Below are positions 33,731-46,900 of a stretch of 64,000 bases of DNA, piece by piece. Below the pieces are notes generated by a model. The model did not search any database, was not told where the DNA came from, and saw nothing but the letters and a program-made list of their open reading frames with translations. The stretch covers positions 51,392,962 to 51,456,961 of the forward strand of contig NC_090178.1 in the NCBI RefSeq assembly GCF_024679245.1. Reading direction: 5' to 3'. This stretch comes from Pseudorasbora parva. Lineage: Eukaryota > Chordata > Actinopteri > Cypriniformes > Gobionidae. Positions within the stretch are counted from its first letter, which is position 1. Each line of letters starts with the position of its first letter. Made by a program: the position numbers and the translations under genes.

Positions 33731-34210
33731 TTGGCTACGCCCCTGGAATGGACTCATGTAAACTTGTTCTCCTCTCTGCTACAAATTTATTACAGGTGTA
33801 ATCCAGGTTTATGTCTTCTCAATGATGATTCTGATGCCTGTAAAGGTTTATTACAAAAGAGAAGTTTGCTTGCTGGGTTTACTGCTCCAAAGAAGACAAT
33901 AATACAGAACTGGTTTACTCCGCACGTGTGTGCAAAAACTTACTGGATGCACAGCCTCCTTAAAATTGTGAATGTGATGTACTACAGCACTAATAACAAG
34001 ACTAAACCTAAGACCATTGATGCATGGCAATGTTTTTCTTCCAGCATATTGGAATTTGCAAAGGAATGATCATGTAAAGGTTTTTTCCCGTCCATATTGT
34101 TAAATCATTGATGATTCATCTGTTGCTCCCCCTTCCCTGTTTGTTTGGTTGAATGTGTTTTATTTTGTTATATCGAAAAACAATAAAAAGTTGATCACAA
34201 AAAAAGGCGA
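33731..34210 (+). mobile_element. L1/Tx1-like LINE 3' end
   Basis: The 112-codon frame at 33731-34069 has NPGLCLLNDDS, LLAGFTAPKKTIIQNWF and a Trp-Phe rich end (DAWQCFSSSILEF). This follows the pattern of the L1/Tx1 ORF2 C-terminus. AATAAAAAG and an A-rich tail follow at about 34182-34204. It is a 5'-truncated copy. Confidence 0.65.
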
Positions 34211-34912
34211 AAGTAATGTCAAAAAAGAAAAGAAAAAGAAAAGTCCACAAATGTGGAATTCATCTTCAGCCACAATAAAACATATTCATTTGAATTCAAA
34301 ATCCAATACAGCAAACACACTAACATACCTAAGAAACTGGCAAGGATTACCAGCCCCATGTATTACAAACACACTGTAGAGTTTAAAGCATGGGGAGATA
34401 TTTCCAACGTGTGCTCTCAAAGCATGACTTTATTACCGTGCCTGGTTTATCCTCCCCAGCCTAACCACAAGGGGGCAACGTCACACCATGTGTCCTATAA
34501 AATCCCTTAACACTACACACAAAACAAATACATTTAAATAACAATATACGACCATAAATACAATAATTAAAATGACCAAATAAATAATCACCCTTATTAA
34601 CATAATTTACATAGACCTAATACATAGATCATTTATTTAGTATAATAATGGCAGATGGTATAAATGTGTTATTTACACATTTTGTTGTACTTCACTGTGT
34701 GTATTGCTTTAAATGTAAACATTAATGACACATTAAATACTTCTTATTTAGTTCTTATAGTTCCTCTGTCATTGTTCTTGTTTATTTTTGTGTATTATAT
34801 TTTTTTGGAAATGTTCTTCCCATGCAGTGATAGCATATCTAACGGGCCAGCAAGGCCTTCTCTACTGGCCCATTCAATATCAGAACCACTGACATAAATT
34901 GTAATATATTTT
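34211..34912. other. Intergenic, nothing definite
   Basis: AT-rich sequence with no gene or element boundary I can support. Confidence 0.5.
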
Positions 34913-34966
34913 GGTAACACTTTACGTAAGGGTACGTGAACTATCATGAATTCATGCATGACTTAT

Positions 34967-37704
34967 AAATAGACTGCATTTATATAGCACTTTTAACAGA
35001 CCCTATGGCCATCCAGAGCGCTCTACAGTTTGCCTCACATTCACCCATTCACACACCGACGGCGGTGTCAGCCACATCAGCTCATCCAGAGCAGCTGGGG
35101 TTCGGTGTCAGCTCATCCAGAGCAGCTGGGGTTCGGTGTCTTGCTCATCCAGAGCAGCTGGGGTTCGGTGTCAGCTCATCCAGAGCTGCTGGGGTTCGGT
35201 GTCTTGCTCATCCAGAGCAGCTGGGGTTTGGTGTCAGCTCATCCAGAGCAGCTGGGGTTCGGTGTCTTGCTCATCCAGAGCAGCTGGGGTTTGGTGTCAG
35301 CTCATCCAGAGCTGCTGGGGTTCGGTGTCTTGCTCATCCAGAGCAGCTGGGGTTTGGTGTCAGCTCATCCAGAGCAGCTGGGGTTCGGTGTCTTGCTCAT
35401 CCAGAGCAGCTGGGGTTTGGTGTCAGCTCATCCAGAGCAGCTGGGGTTCGGTGTCTTGCTCATCCAGAGCAGCTGGGGTTCGGTGTCTTGCTCATCCAGA
35501 GCAGCTGGGGTTTGGTGTCAGCTCATCCAGAGCAGCTGGGGTTCGGTGTCTTGCTCATCCAGAGCAGCTGGGGTTCGGTGTCTTGCTCATCCAGAGCAGC
35601 TGGGGTTCGGTGTCTTGCTCATCCAGAGCAGCTGGGGTTCGGTGTCTTGCTCATCCAGAGCAGCTGGGGTTCGGTGTCTTGCTCATCCAGAGCAGCTGGG
35701 GTTCGGTGTCTTGCTCATCCAGAGCAGCTGGGGTTCGATGTCAGCTCATCCAGAGCAGCTGGGGTTCGGTGTCTTGCTCATCCAGAGCAGCTGGGGTTTG
35801 GTGTCAGCTCATCCAGAGCAGCTGGGGTTCGGTGTCTTGCTCATCCAGAGCAGCTGGGGTTCGGTGTCTTGCTCATCCAGAGCAGCTGGGGTTCGGTGTC
35901 TTGCTCATCCAGAGCAGCTGGGGTTCGGTGTCAGCTCATCCAGAGCAGCTGGGGTTCGGTGTCTTGCTCATCCAGAGCAGCTGGGGTTCGGTGTCTTGCT
36001 CATCCAGAGCAGCTGGGGTTCGGTGTCTTGCTCATCCAGAGCAGCTGGGGTTCGGTGTCAGCTCATCCAGAGCTGCTGGGGTTCGGTGTCTTGCTCATCT
36101 GGGTTCGGTGTCTTGCTCATCCAGAGCAGCTGGGGTTCGGTGTCTTGCTCATCCAGAGCAGCTGGGGTTCGGTGTCAGCTCATCCAGAGCAGCTGGGGTT
36201 CGGTGTCTTGCTCATCCAGAGCAGCTGGGGTTCGGTGTCAGCTCATCCAGAGCAGCTGGGGTTCGGTGTCTTGCTCATCCAGAGCAGCTGGGGTTCGGTG
36301 TCAGCTCATCCAGAGCAGCTGGGGTTCGGTGTCTTGCTCATCCAGAGCAGCTGGGGTTCGGTGTCTTGCTCATCCAGAGCAGCTGGGGTTCGGTGTCAGC
36401 TCATCCAGAGCAGCTGGGGTTCGGTGTCTTGCTCATCCAGAGCAGCTGGGGTTCGGTGTCTTGCTCATCCAGAGCAGCTGGGGTTTGGTGTCAGCTCATC
36501 CAGAGCAGCTGGGGTTCGGTGTCTTGCTCATCCAGAGCAGCTGGGGTTCGGTGTCTTGCTCATCCAGAGCAGCTGGGGTTCGGTGTCAGCTCATCCAGAG
36601 CAGCTGGGGTTCGGTGTCTTGCTCATCCAGAGCAGCTGGGGTTCGGTGTCTTGCTCATCCAGAGCAGCTGGGGTTCGGTGTCTTGCTCATCCAGAGCAGC
36701 TGGGGTTCGGTGTCTTGCTCATCCAGAGCAGCTGGGGTTCGGTGTCTTGCTCATCCAGAGCAGCTGGGGTTCGGTGTCTTGCTCATCCAGAGCAGCTGGG
36801 GTTCGGTGTCAGCTCATCCAGAGCAGCTGGGGTTCGGTGTCTTGCTCATCCAGAGCAGCTGGGGTTCGGTGTCAGCTCATCCAGAGCAGCTGGGGTTCGG
36901 TGTCTTGCTCATCCAGAGCAGCTGGGGTTCGGTGTCTTGCTCATCCAGAGCAGCTGGGGTTCGGTGTCAGCTCATCCAGAGCAGCTGGGGTTCGGTGTCT
37001 TGCTCATCCAGAGCAGCTGGGGTTCGGTGTCAGCTCATCCAGAGCAGCTGGGGTTCGGTGTCTTGCTCATCCAGAGCAGCTGGGGTTCGGTGTCAGCTCA
37101 TCCAGAGCAGCTGGGGTTCGGTGTCTTGCTCATCCAGAGCAGCTGGGGTTCGGTGTCAGCTCATCCAGAGCAGCTGGGGTTCGGTGTCTTGCTCATCCAG
37201 AGCAGCTGGGGTTCGGTGTCTTGCTCATCCAGAGCAGCTGGGGTTCGGTGTCTTGCTCATCCAGAGCAGCTGGGGTTCAGTGTCTTGCTCATCCAGAGCA
37301 GCTGGGGTTCGGTGTCTTGCTCATCCAGAGCAGCTGGGGTTCGGTGTCAGCTCATCCAGAGCAGCTGGGGTTCGGTGTCTTGCTCGTCCAGAGCAGCTGG
37401 GGTTCGGTGTCTTGCTCTTCCAGAGCAGCTGAGGTTCGGTGTCTTGCTCATCCAGAGCAGCTGGGGTTCGGTGTCTTGTTCATCCAGAGCAGCTGGGGTT
37501 CGATGTCAGCTCATCCAGAGCAGCTGGGGTTCGGTGTCTTGCTCATCCAGAGCAGCTGGGGTTCGGTGTCAGCTCATCCAGAGCAGCTGGGTTCGGTGTC
37601 TTGCTCATGGACACTTCGACACTTGGTCAGGTGGAGCCGGGGATTGAACCACCAACATTTCAGTTTGTAGACAACCCACATGAACCACTGAGCCACTGCC
37701 GCCC
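34967..37704 (-). mobile_element. Retroposon with expanded internal minisatellite
   Basis: The insertion is bordered by an exact 11-bp duplication (GCATGACTTAT at 34956-34966 and 37705-37715). The ends read GCATTTATATAGCACTTTTA and GAACCACTGAGCCACTGCCG. These belong to a dispersed fish repeat I recognise, which also holds CACACCGACGGCGGTGTCAG and CTTCGACACTTGGTCAGGTG. The plain repeat would be a few hundred bp; here its middle has swollen to 2.5 kb of tandem repeats. Confidence 0.7.
35075..37606. repeat. 31/32-bp minisatellite, about 80 copies
   Basis: Units share CTCATCCAGAGCAGCTGGGG then TTCGGTGTC. They come in two lengths: 31 bp with AGCTC (type A) and 32 bp with TTGCTC (type B). A is almost always followed by B, while B may run in series. 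The variant TTTGGTGTC occurs seven times and always precedes a type A unit. No unit has a stop codon in any plus frame, so all three frames stay open for 800 or more codons. I do not regard these as genes. Confidence 0.95.
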
Positions 37705-38024
37705 GCATGACTTATGCATTACTACATGCATTAATATCTCATGAATCATCAGGAACTAACAGGAATTCAACGTCTTTCCTTCATGACTTCATGGATGAAC
37801 AACACCTTAATTAAAACATTAACTAAGGTGAGTAAATCATCATACATTATGGTTTATTACACATGATCATGATGTTTTCAGTATTATCAAAAAACATTCT
37901 TCATAGCCTGCAGGTCAATGGTCAGACCCCAAAACTGGCCACAGGCTCAGCACATGAATTCTGCTGACATTATAATACAGTAGTCATCATTAACTAAACA
38001 TTAGCTTCTCATGCCTTCATCATC

Positions 38025-38028
<4 letters not shown>

Positions 38029-38086
<58 letters not shown>
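38029..38086. repeat. (CA)n microsatellite
   Basis: About 28 CA units in the centre of foldback element A. Confidence 0.95.
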
Positions 38087-38088
<2 letters not shown>

Positions 38089-38815
38089 CATACGCACTCA
38101 TCATTAACTAAGCATTAGCTTCTCATGCCTTCATCATGTGTGTGTCTCCTCAACTAAAGCGGAGACATGGTCCTCTGAATCAGTGATGATGTGTTATTAA
38201 TGATGGCGTTGTGAACGCTACTGGTCTAGCCTGTGCATAAGGTAATGTGGATTTTTGAATATTCCTTTAATAATTCACAAGTTCACGCTTACATTACACA
38301 ACTAGAGTTAAGCTAATTCATTAGGTTAACTGTCTGGATGTGCTCCTCCCGATCAATAAAATATAACATCATTTAAAGTAGTCTTAGTTTTATTCATTTG
38401 TTTATTTGAATGGGTCCCATTAGCTTGAAAGTCTGCAGTCAGCTGGTCTTCATGGTTGCCATTCTAAAATGTTACATTGCAAATACAACAACATTACATC
38501 ATAGTAGGTAAAATATACACAATTTATTTAAATACATTCAAACATACATAAATTCCGGTTTCGAAAGTAGTCTTACATGCATGAATAAGACCAATTTTTA
38601 AACATAGAAAACATCATGATCATGAGTAATAAACCATAATGTATGATGATTTACTCACCTTAGTTAATGTTTTAATTAAGGTGTTGTTCATCCATGAAGT
38701 CATGAATGAAAGACTTTGAATTCCTGTTAGTTCCTGATGATTCATGAGATATTAATGCATGTAGTAATGCATAAGTCATGAATTAATTCATGTACCCTTA
38801 CCGTAAAGTGTTACC

Positions 38816-39170
38816 AATATGTACTTTATATTAACAATACATATCAAATGCAAATAACAATCACACAAAATAAAGGAACAGAAATGATAAAGTAGATGGA
38901 GCATTGTTTGAAATTGCACAAGAGAAGTCGTGTATGTCAGGTGGTTCAACACACTAGACTGTATAGGATGCATCTGGGTTTTCTCTAATGAAGAAGCATC
39001 AATCAAACTACCGAGAAGTACACATGCTAAACTGTTTAACAATCAGTGGCCAATTTCCAACTTCAATAGATGTTTTTCAACCATTCTTCAACAGACTTGC
39101 TGAACTGATGAAGGCCCATCCCTAAACCAAGCCCCCAGAGGATTAGAGCAAATCAGGGGAAGCGATTAAA
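38816..39170. other. Intergenic, nothing definite
   Basis: AT-rich sequence; a minus-strand open frame at 38788-39042 is not recognised and overlaps the foldback terminus. Confidence 0.45.
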
Positions 39171-39740
39171 ATGGCCATTGTGGTCTGAAAACGCCCCACT
39201 GATTGGGAAACGCCCACTAGTGTTCTGCAGAGATACACACCTGCAGGATCTTGTGCTCATCAACTACAACTCACTGTTACTTCAACATCACCGTCTCCTC
39301 TCGTGTGTGCTGCTGACTTTCATCAAAGTTTCAATGCTGATCCAACATACTTTAACTGGAAAGCAACAAATGCCCCGTCCAACACACTTAGGATCACTGA
39401 TGTCATGTCCTTTCTAAAACTGGAAAAAATAAGATACTCCAAACAAGAGAATCTCGCCAAATTTTACAATACATGGCAACCATTTATGCAATTTTTCCAG
39501 ACTAACTAGGCCTAACTCCAACACGCACCCCCCCCCCCCTATTTTTTTTAAATTATTATTAAAACAAAATTATTATAATTATTTTATTTATTTATTTTTA
39601 TAATTATTTTTATTTTATTTTATTTTTTATCTTCTTTTTTTCCATCATTTAAAAAATAATAATAAAGTTGTATGCAGGTATGTTTGTTATTGTTATCCAG
39701 GTGCTGTCATTGTCCTTTGTGTGCATACCAATAAATATAT
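39171..39740 (+). mobile_element. L1/Tx1-like LINE 3' end, second copy
   Basis: 39303-39509 ends with LRITDVMSFLKLEKIRYSKQ and FYNTWQPFMQFF, which resembles the C-terminal tail of L1-type ORF2 (M-EK-RY...F...W-PF). Low-complexity C- and T-runs follow, then AATAAATA near 39731. It is 5'-truncated. Confidence 0.5.
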
Positions 39741-40344
39741 GAAACCTGTACAAACATAGCAGTCTTTGCTGTAGTCACAGGAAAAGGAGATATTATTCCA
39801 GACGCCGGTGGAGTCGGTTGTGCTTGCGCAGGGAGAGATGCAGATGTAGACATAGACCACAAAAGGAGTATAACGTTACTTTCAAGACACCAAAAGGCAC
39901 GTACATATTGCGCAAAGCCATGTCCAAAGATGTATATTTTAGTCTTTAAGCCCTATTTAGATTTTAAACCATAATAAATACGCAATTGCACTTTTAAACA
40001 CATCCACACCTGAAAAGAAGAATAAAACAACAACAACAAAACCTTTAACACAAGGAATAAGCTATATCTATTGACGCAATGTTGAGAAATGTTATGTTTT
40101 AAATAAAAAGGCATGTAAATGTCGATAGAATTCATATGCTAAAGATGCACCTGATTTCACCTGTTCTGGAGTGTTTGCTGGTTTCTAGACTGAGTAAGCC
40201 ACTGTTTGGGGATAAACAAACAACAAAAACAAATTATCATACTGTATTTTGCACTGTTTTAGTTTGATCACACTAGTGTGTAATATGTGACAGAGTTGTA
40301 AGTTAACCATGTGCAATATTTGTTTGGTTTTGAAAAAGTATAGA
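39741..40344. other. Intergenic, nothing recognised
   Basis: AT-rich flank between a LINE end and foldback element B; no open frame of note. Confidence 0.5.
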
Positions 40345-41093
40345 TTTTTATGGGTAACACTTTACTTGAAGGGGTGTGCATAAGACTGACATGACACCTT
40401 CATAATCATGACATGACACGTGTCATGAATATGAAGGAGTTGTTATGCATGTTTATGACAACTGTCATTAAGTGTCATTCGCTTAATTATGTCATTTTTA
40501 ATGCGATGATGACATTTCGAAATTGTCTTTGTTATGACAACTTGACATAAACCAATACATCATAACCTGTCAGTGTCTTTGTCATGACAACTTGACATTA
40601 CCAAGACAACATAACCTGTCATAAACATGACATAACAGATTATCAAATTTAAGAAATTTACTTAGCTTATAGGGTTAACCTTAAACTGTCATGTGGTTGG
40701 TTTTGATGTTGACTGAGGCTATTATAATGTCATACATTTTTTTCAGTGGCACAAGTTTAATTTGTCATTAAAATGTAATTAGGTGTTAATACGCTGTCAA
40801 ATTATTTTTTAATAACAGCATCATTAATATTTTTCAGTTCATAATGTTTTATTTTATGTTTTAAGTTACCTCCGCCAGCTTCAACAGAAGGTTAGATAAT
40901 AGAAAATTTCAAATGTCTTAAAAATATGAAAAGGAGTTCGAGAAATAAAATCAATCATTTAATTTTTAAGACCTGCCCTCTCACAGAACTGACTCTTAAA
41001 AACACAAGGCATTAATTTATACACAGGTGACCAGCACCAATTAACGCAAAAAGGGGAAAACACGTGCACAAATATTGGCCATTACACAAAATA

Positions 41094-41198
<105 letters not shown>

Positions 41199-41741
41199 CA
41201 CACATAAACAAACACAGAAAAATAACACTTTGTCAAATGACTTCACTTTATAAATTATCTTCCGATGTATAAAAATAAGAGGAATAGTCTTTAGAGCCCC
41301 ACCCCGGGCTGAATGGTTGTGGCTAGATCCTAGGCCGGAACATTATATATAGGGCCAACGTTTCCGCCCGAACCACTTTTGACGGTGCACCAGCACACGG
41401 GACTCCGCCACGCCATGACAAACAGACAAACAAAAAAAAATGGTAAGAATAAACTCAAACTATTCGTTAAAGAGTGAGCGAAAGTTTAAATAAAGTATAT
41501 TAAACCCAAAATAACGTTGTTGTGAATTGTTTTTACTTACTGCAAACTAAATTGACATTAAACACCTAAACAAACTAACCTGACTGAGGCTCTGCCAACA
41601 TCTGTTACAGCGTACACATAACCAGTGGTGCCACCATTGACATCAGCATATAGGTGTATATGTCTATGCCACGCTATCATTTTGAGTTATATTAATTGTT
41701 TTTAATGACTCTGTACGATTTCCTCTATGATGCCATATTTC

Positions 41742-42045
41742 AGGTCAAGCTAAATATTCATGACACTGTTATAAAATAATTTGACATTTATTGACACTTA
41801 ATGACATGTTAATGACAAATTCAACTTGTACCACTGTAGTTTAGGTCAAGAAATAGATTCATGACAATGTTATGAAATAATTTGACACAGTATTGACGCT
41901 TAATGACATGTTAATGACAAATTCAACTTGTACCACTGTAGTTTAGGTCAAGAAATAGATTCATGACAATGTTATAAAATAATTTGACAGAGTATTGACA
42001 CTTAATGACATGTAAAGGACAAATTAAATTTATAGAAAAATCATG
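41742..42045. repeat. About 102-bp tandem repeat, three copies
   Basis: AGGTCAAG begins at 41742, 41842 and 41945. Each copy contains ATTCATGACA, AAATAATTTGACA and CTTAATGACATGT. The copies are part of the inner arm of foldback element B. Confidence 0.8.
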
Positions 42046-42096
42046 ACATTATAATAGCCTAATGACAGCCAACGTCAAAACCAACCACATGACAGT

Positions 42097-42099
<3 letters not shown>

Positions 42100-42138
<39 letters not shown>

Positions 42139-42600
42139 GATTTTATTTATAACGCACTTTTCATTCCGAAGAATCTCAAAGTGCAACAAAGGGAAAAAAT
42201 AACAATACATGAATAAACATCATGCCGGACGCTGATGACGCTAGCCTGGTGCAAACTTCAGCCACCATGCAGTTCAAGCCCGAGGGAGACCACGAGCCGA
42301 CACCCAGAAGAGAGAGCAGCCGCAGAGAGCAACATCAAATGTCCTTCAAATCAAAACCAACCACAAATTCAAATTCATTCAAACAAAAACAGAAGAGAAG
42401 TGGTGAAAAAACGGCAAACAACGTCCTCTCAGTGGCTGCCAGCAATCAGCAAGTTGTAGCTCTGACTGTTAGACTAGTCACAAACATAAGAAAATAAAAT
42501 AAAATCTAAATTTAATAGTAAAGTTAACATGATTTGTGGGTGGAGAAGCGCCGAACAGACAACGCCAGCATCCTCTCCCCCACGTTGCCTAGCAACTAAT
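42100..42600 (-). mobile_element. Retroposon in the arm of foldback element B
   Basis: (AAT)n at 42100-42138 is followed by TTTTATTTATAACGCACTTT and TCCGAAGAATCTCAAAGTGC, the reverse of a common L2/SINE 3' tail. The plus-strand frame 42222-42497 is not recognised. The element breaks the arm pairing of element B, so it arrived later. Confidence 0.65.
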
Positions 42601-43406
42601 GTAATGTAAACCCAAAAAGCGAAGTAGTTTCTTAAATTTGATAATTAATCTGCTATGTCATTTCATGTCTGTTTATGACAGGTTATGTTGTCTTGGTAAT
42701 GTCAAGTTGTCATGACAAAGACACTGACAGGTTATGATGTATTGGTTTATGTCAAGTTGTCATAACAAAGACAACTCTGCAATGTCATCATTGCATTAAA
42801 AATGACATAATTAAGCGAATGACACTTAATGACAGTTGTCATAAACATGCATAAAAACTCGTTCATATTCATGACACGTGTCATGTCATGATTATGAAGG
42901 TGTCATGTCAGTCTTATGCACACCCCTTCAAGTAAAGTGTTACCTTTTTATGCAGTGTATTATTGCAGGATTGTACTGATTGATGCCACCAGATGGCACC
43001 ACAGTTGTAAGAACTTACATCTCAGAACCCAAAAGTAATAAAAAAATATCACACTGTTGACTTGAAATTAAACTCTTTCCCTGCTGTTGTTCCATTCATG
43101 GGACCAGACACCAGATATTTTGCCAAGAGATTTCCTTTATTGAATATTTTTGTCAGACATAGAGAGAGAGCGAGACAATGGACCGAACAAGGTCTTCAGG
43201 AAAGCTTCTCTGGTCCTTCTCTGATTTTCTGGACACAGGGTTTGTGCATTTGCACCCAGAAGAACACGATTTCCATTCAAACTAAATGTATAGCGAATTG
43301 TTTTTGAAATTGCATTGAAACTCACACAGCACACACACATTTCCATGTTACTAACTCTCAAATACTAACTCTCCTAACTCTTCCCCCTGTATCTGACATG
43401 TGATCC

Positions 43407-43409
<3 letters not shown>

Positions 43410-43495
<86 letters not shown>
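43410..43495. repeat. (CA)n microsatellite
   Basis: About 42 CA units with one TC interruption, roughly 300 bp beyond the lipoxygenase stop codon, possibly in its 3' UTR. Confidence 0.95.
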
Positions 43496-43497
<2 letters not shown>

Positions 43498-43788
43498 CTA
43501 GCTCTCCATGCCTCTCTAACACACATGTATTCAAGCAAAAAACGGTTATAAAGGATTATGAATGCTAATAAAAATAATAATGCAGATACACAATAATAAA
43601 GAGTAATACAGAATAATAAAATTGAATCCACACACAAATATTAAGCCGCACCTCTCCCATTATTTATCTTATTTTCCCTGAAAAGCAATATCCATTTTCT
43701 TTGGTCTTTATTTTTGTATTCATAAAGTTAATATTCCATTAACCATTAATGGAAAGACAAACATATTACGAAGGTCTACTGTATCCTT

Positions 43789-43968
43789 TTAAATGGCCAC
43801 ACTGTTGTCCACATTTTTGGGGTTCAGATAGATGTAGGGAAGCTCCAACTTCTTGTTCCGCTCCTCGATGAGATCTGACAGCTCCCTCAGATCCTTCTGG
43901 AAATCTTCAATGAGCTTGCAGGGGACGTCTTCATCATACAGATGTTCTGGGAAATATCCCAGAGGGTA
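43789..43968 (-). CDS. Lipoxygenase last exon (exon 14 equivalent)
   Basis: The 180-bp coding part encodes [31 protein letters not shown] and DNSVAI, stopping at 43789-43791. The terminal Ile carboxylate is an iron ligand. The acceptor is CCGTAG. The upstream intron is 10.6 kb long. Confidence 0.95.
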   Translation of the reverse strand, partial: YPLGYFPEHLYDEDVPCKLIEDFQKDLRELSDLIEERNKKLELPYIYLNPKNVDNSVAI

Positions 43969-46900
43969 CTACGGACAGAACAGCATGATTAATAATTAAT
44001 AACATGCTTATAATAATGTTTAACACAATGTTTTACTAAACAGGGCAAATTAGCATGAGAGCACAATTCAACAGTCCTCAGATGGAGTGGAAAGTTTGGC
44101 ATGTGATCTACTGACTACACACAGAAGTAAAGAACACAGACGCAGCGGATCATTTCCTTAATAACCAATGCAGTCTACAAGTTAGCATAGACCTGTTTAA
44201 GACATGATTTTTTTGGGTTGTAAATAATAACGCATATCCCAGTGAATTAATGAGCTAAAACCTCTGTAAATCACCTTGTATGATTAATTTATATACTCTG
44301 CAACACTTTGGGATTATGAGATATTAAACATTAACTAAGATCATGAATTATGGTTTATTACATATGATCATGATGTTTTATTAACCTAATTAATACTCTG
44401 GTTTCAGGCCTAAATTCAGAGCTCAGAGCCAAATACATGAAAGGTTTACTCTTGTCACGGATCTGCTGGGCTCCTCCTCTGGCTCTTTCCTGTTCACGAA
44501 GGCTGCGTCTGAAACCTATAGCTGACTCTTGACTCATTGCCTTATCAGACAATGGCTCGTAAGGCAGTGTTTGGTGCATACGGTTCCTCGTGAAACTAGT
44601 TTCAGACAGACTTCTAAGGCAGTGTAACAGTTTAATGATCTACAGCAAAATAGAGCAAGCTTTGGTGAGAACTAAACACATATTCAATTACCAAATGAGT
44701 CATTCCTCGCTAGACATGACATCAGAAGTGAAAAACATTGGTAAAAAAACATACACTTACACACAAATTGACCAGCAAATGCAATATTCGGATGCCATCT
44801 TACTTCCCCAGCTCAACTGTCACTGAATGGAAAGCACAGGATTGTGGGATACCAAAGGCAGCGAAAGAAACATGTATGATGCCTTCCAAACTCCATCAGA
44901 TGAAGGGCTCTCAGGAGACAGGAAGTTAACATTAGATTCAGACGTGGCTTGATGCCTTCAAATGGACGCAGCCAAACTGGCAAAATGTTTCCATCGGAGG
45001 ACACATTTCAGGGCAGGAAGGCATAGAGGCACGTCCAAATCTAATATTAGCTTCACTTCCTGTCTCCTGACAGACCTGGCTCTAAGACAGATCTGATGCA
45101 TGTATCCTTCGTTGCCTTTGGTATCCCACAATCCTGTGCTTTCCATTCAGTGACAGTTGAGCTGGGGAAAGAGATGGTGTCCGAAAGTTGTGTTTGCGGG
45201 TCAGTTTCTGTGTAAATGTATGTTTTTTTTACCAATATGTTCCACTTCTGATGTCATTTCTAGTGAGAAATTACTAATGTAGGAATTAAATGTGTTTAGT
45301 TCTCGCCAAAGCTCTCTCTATTTTGCTGTGGACCATTAAACCGTTACAAAGCCTTAGAAGTCTGTTCGAAATTAGTTTTGTGAGGTGCCTTCATGCACAA
45401 AAGCAGCGCATATTTTTTTGGGCGCTCATGTTAATCAATGAGTGCATTCACACTTGCGGTGGGAAACGTCTCGGTTACGTATGTAACCCTCGTTCCCTGA
45501 GGAGGGAACGGAGACGTAACGTCAGTGACTGACGAATGGGTGTTTCGCTTAGAAGCCTGTCATCTCCGAGACTAGAAAGCGCCCAATGGCAGTGCCAATG
45601 CCATGGGCATGCGAGATTTGCATGCGTAACTCCGCCTACCCACGTGGGTATATAAGGAAGTAGCTGGCATCATCGCATTATGTTTTACCTGCTGAGGAGC
45701 CAAGTTGAACTCCGTTCCAGCGGTACAGCGGATGTGGCAACGGGACGTTACGTCTCCGTTCCCTCCTCAGGGAACGAGGGTTAAATACGTAACCGAGACG
45801 TTCCCTTTCGTTCATTCACTCCGACGTAACGTCAGTGACTGACGAATGGGGGTCCCAATACAATAACGCCACTCGGCTGTCTTCCACTGCCCTGCGCAAG
45901 CGTGAGAACCCTGATGCAAGTTAGGACGGTCAAAGGCCTCTACTTAACGCAGGAATACCAAGGTACACTGGGAGGCATATTCCAGAGGAGATATGCGCCA
46001 AGATGCCTACCCGTAGGGAGGACTTAGGAATACACGTATGACCCCGGGGGGTTGCATACGGAAAATCACTGGGGTACCAGCCGCAGGTGGATTTTTAACC
46101 CCAGGGGGTGGCAAGGTTGCCAAGGGAATACACCCGCTCAGGGAGGCTTACGGTGGAAATACACATGTGGGGGTCACCGGAGGGGAACCATGCACATGGG
46201 GCACCTGGCCGGACACGAGTGTCTGGGCTAAGGGCAGACTTACTGGCGTCGGCGTCAGCAGTGCTGGAGGAGCTCAGGGCTCTCGGGGAACTCACCTGAG
46301 AAGAATATCGCACGTATCCAGTCCGTGGAGTGGAATGGCGAGCAAGCGAAGACACCTGAGCCAATCCATTACCGGCCACTTGTAGAGGCGAGTACATAGT
46401 CGGATACAGGCTCCACTCGGAGGTTATAAAACCTGGCGAATGTGTTTGGTGTCGCCCAGCCTGCAGCTCTGCAGATGTCTGTCAGCGGAGCGCCATGTGC
46501 TAACGCCCAAGAGGAGGCCACACTCCGGGTGGAATGGGCCCTGACCCCAAGGGGACATGGGCGTCCCTGCTGCTGGTAAGCCAAAACAATGGTGTACACT
46601 ATCCAGTGAGACAGCCTTTGCTTTGAGAGAGCCTTCCCTTTCAGCTTTCCACCATAACAGACAAAGAGCTGGTCTGAGGTCCTGAAACACTGCGTCCTGT
46701 CTACGTAAGCGCGAAGGGTGCGTACTGGACAGAGCAGTGCCAAGGCTGGGTCTGCCTTCTCCAAAGGCAGCGCTTGCAGGTTCACCACCTGGTCTCTGAA
46801 CGGAGTGGTGGGAACCTTGGGCACATATCCAGGCCCGGGTCTCAGGATCACGTGAGAGTCAGCCGGCCCGAATTCCAGGCACGCTTCGTCAACCGAAAAT

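Larger units (their letters stand above)
34913..38815. mobile_element. Foldback DNA element A with long inverted arms, carrying a retroposon
   Basis: The outer ends are GGTAACACTTTACG at 34913 and its inverse complement ending at 38815. The left arm is split: 34913-34966 and then 37705-37890. It matches in inverted order the right arm at about 38595-38815 (shared text GGTGAGTAAATCATCATACA and GAACAACACCTTAATTAAAA). Between the arms are a (CA)n run and unique DNA without genes. The element is therefore a non-autonomous foldback transposon of at least 1.1 kb, enlarged by a 2.7-kb insertion. No clear target duplication was found. Confidence 0.75.

Noticed and set aside
35005..37670. Three plus-strand frames of 800-880 codons in parallel
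   Set aside because: All three frames are open at once because the 31/32-bp unit lacks stops. Unit-length changes swap the frames constantly, and the array lies inside a retroposon. No sign of selection on one frame.
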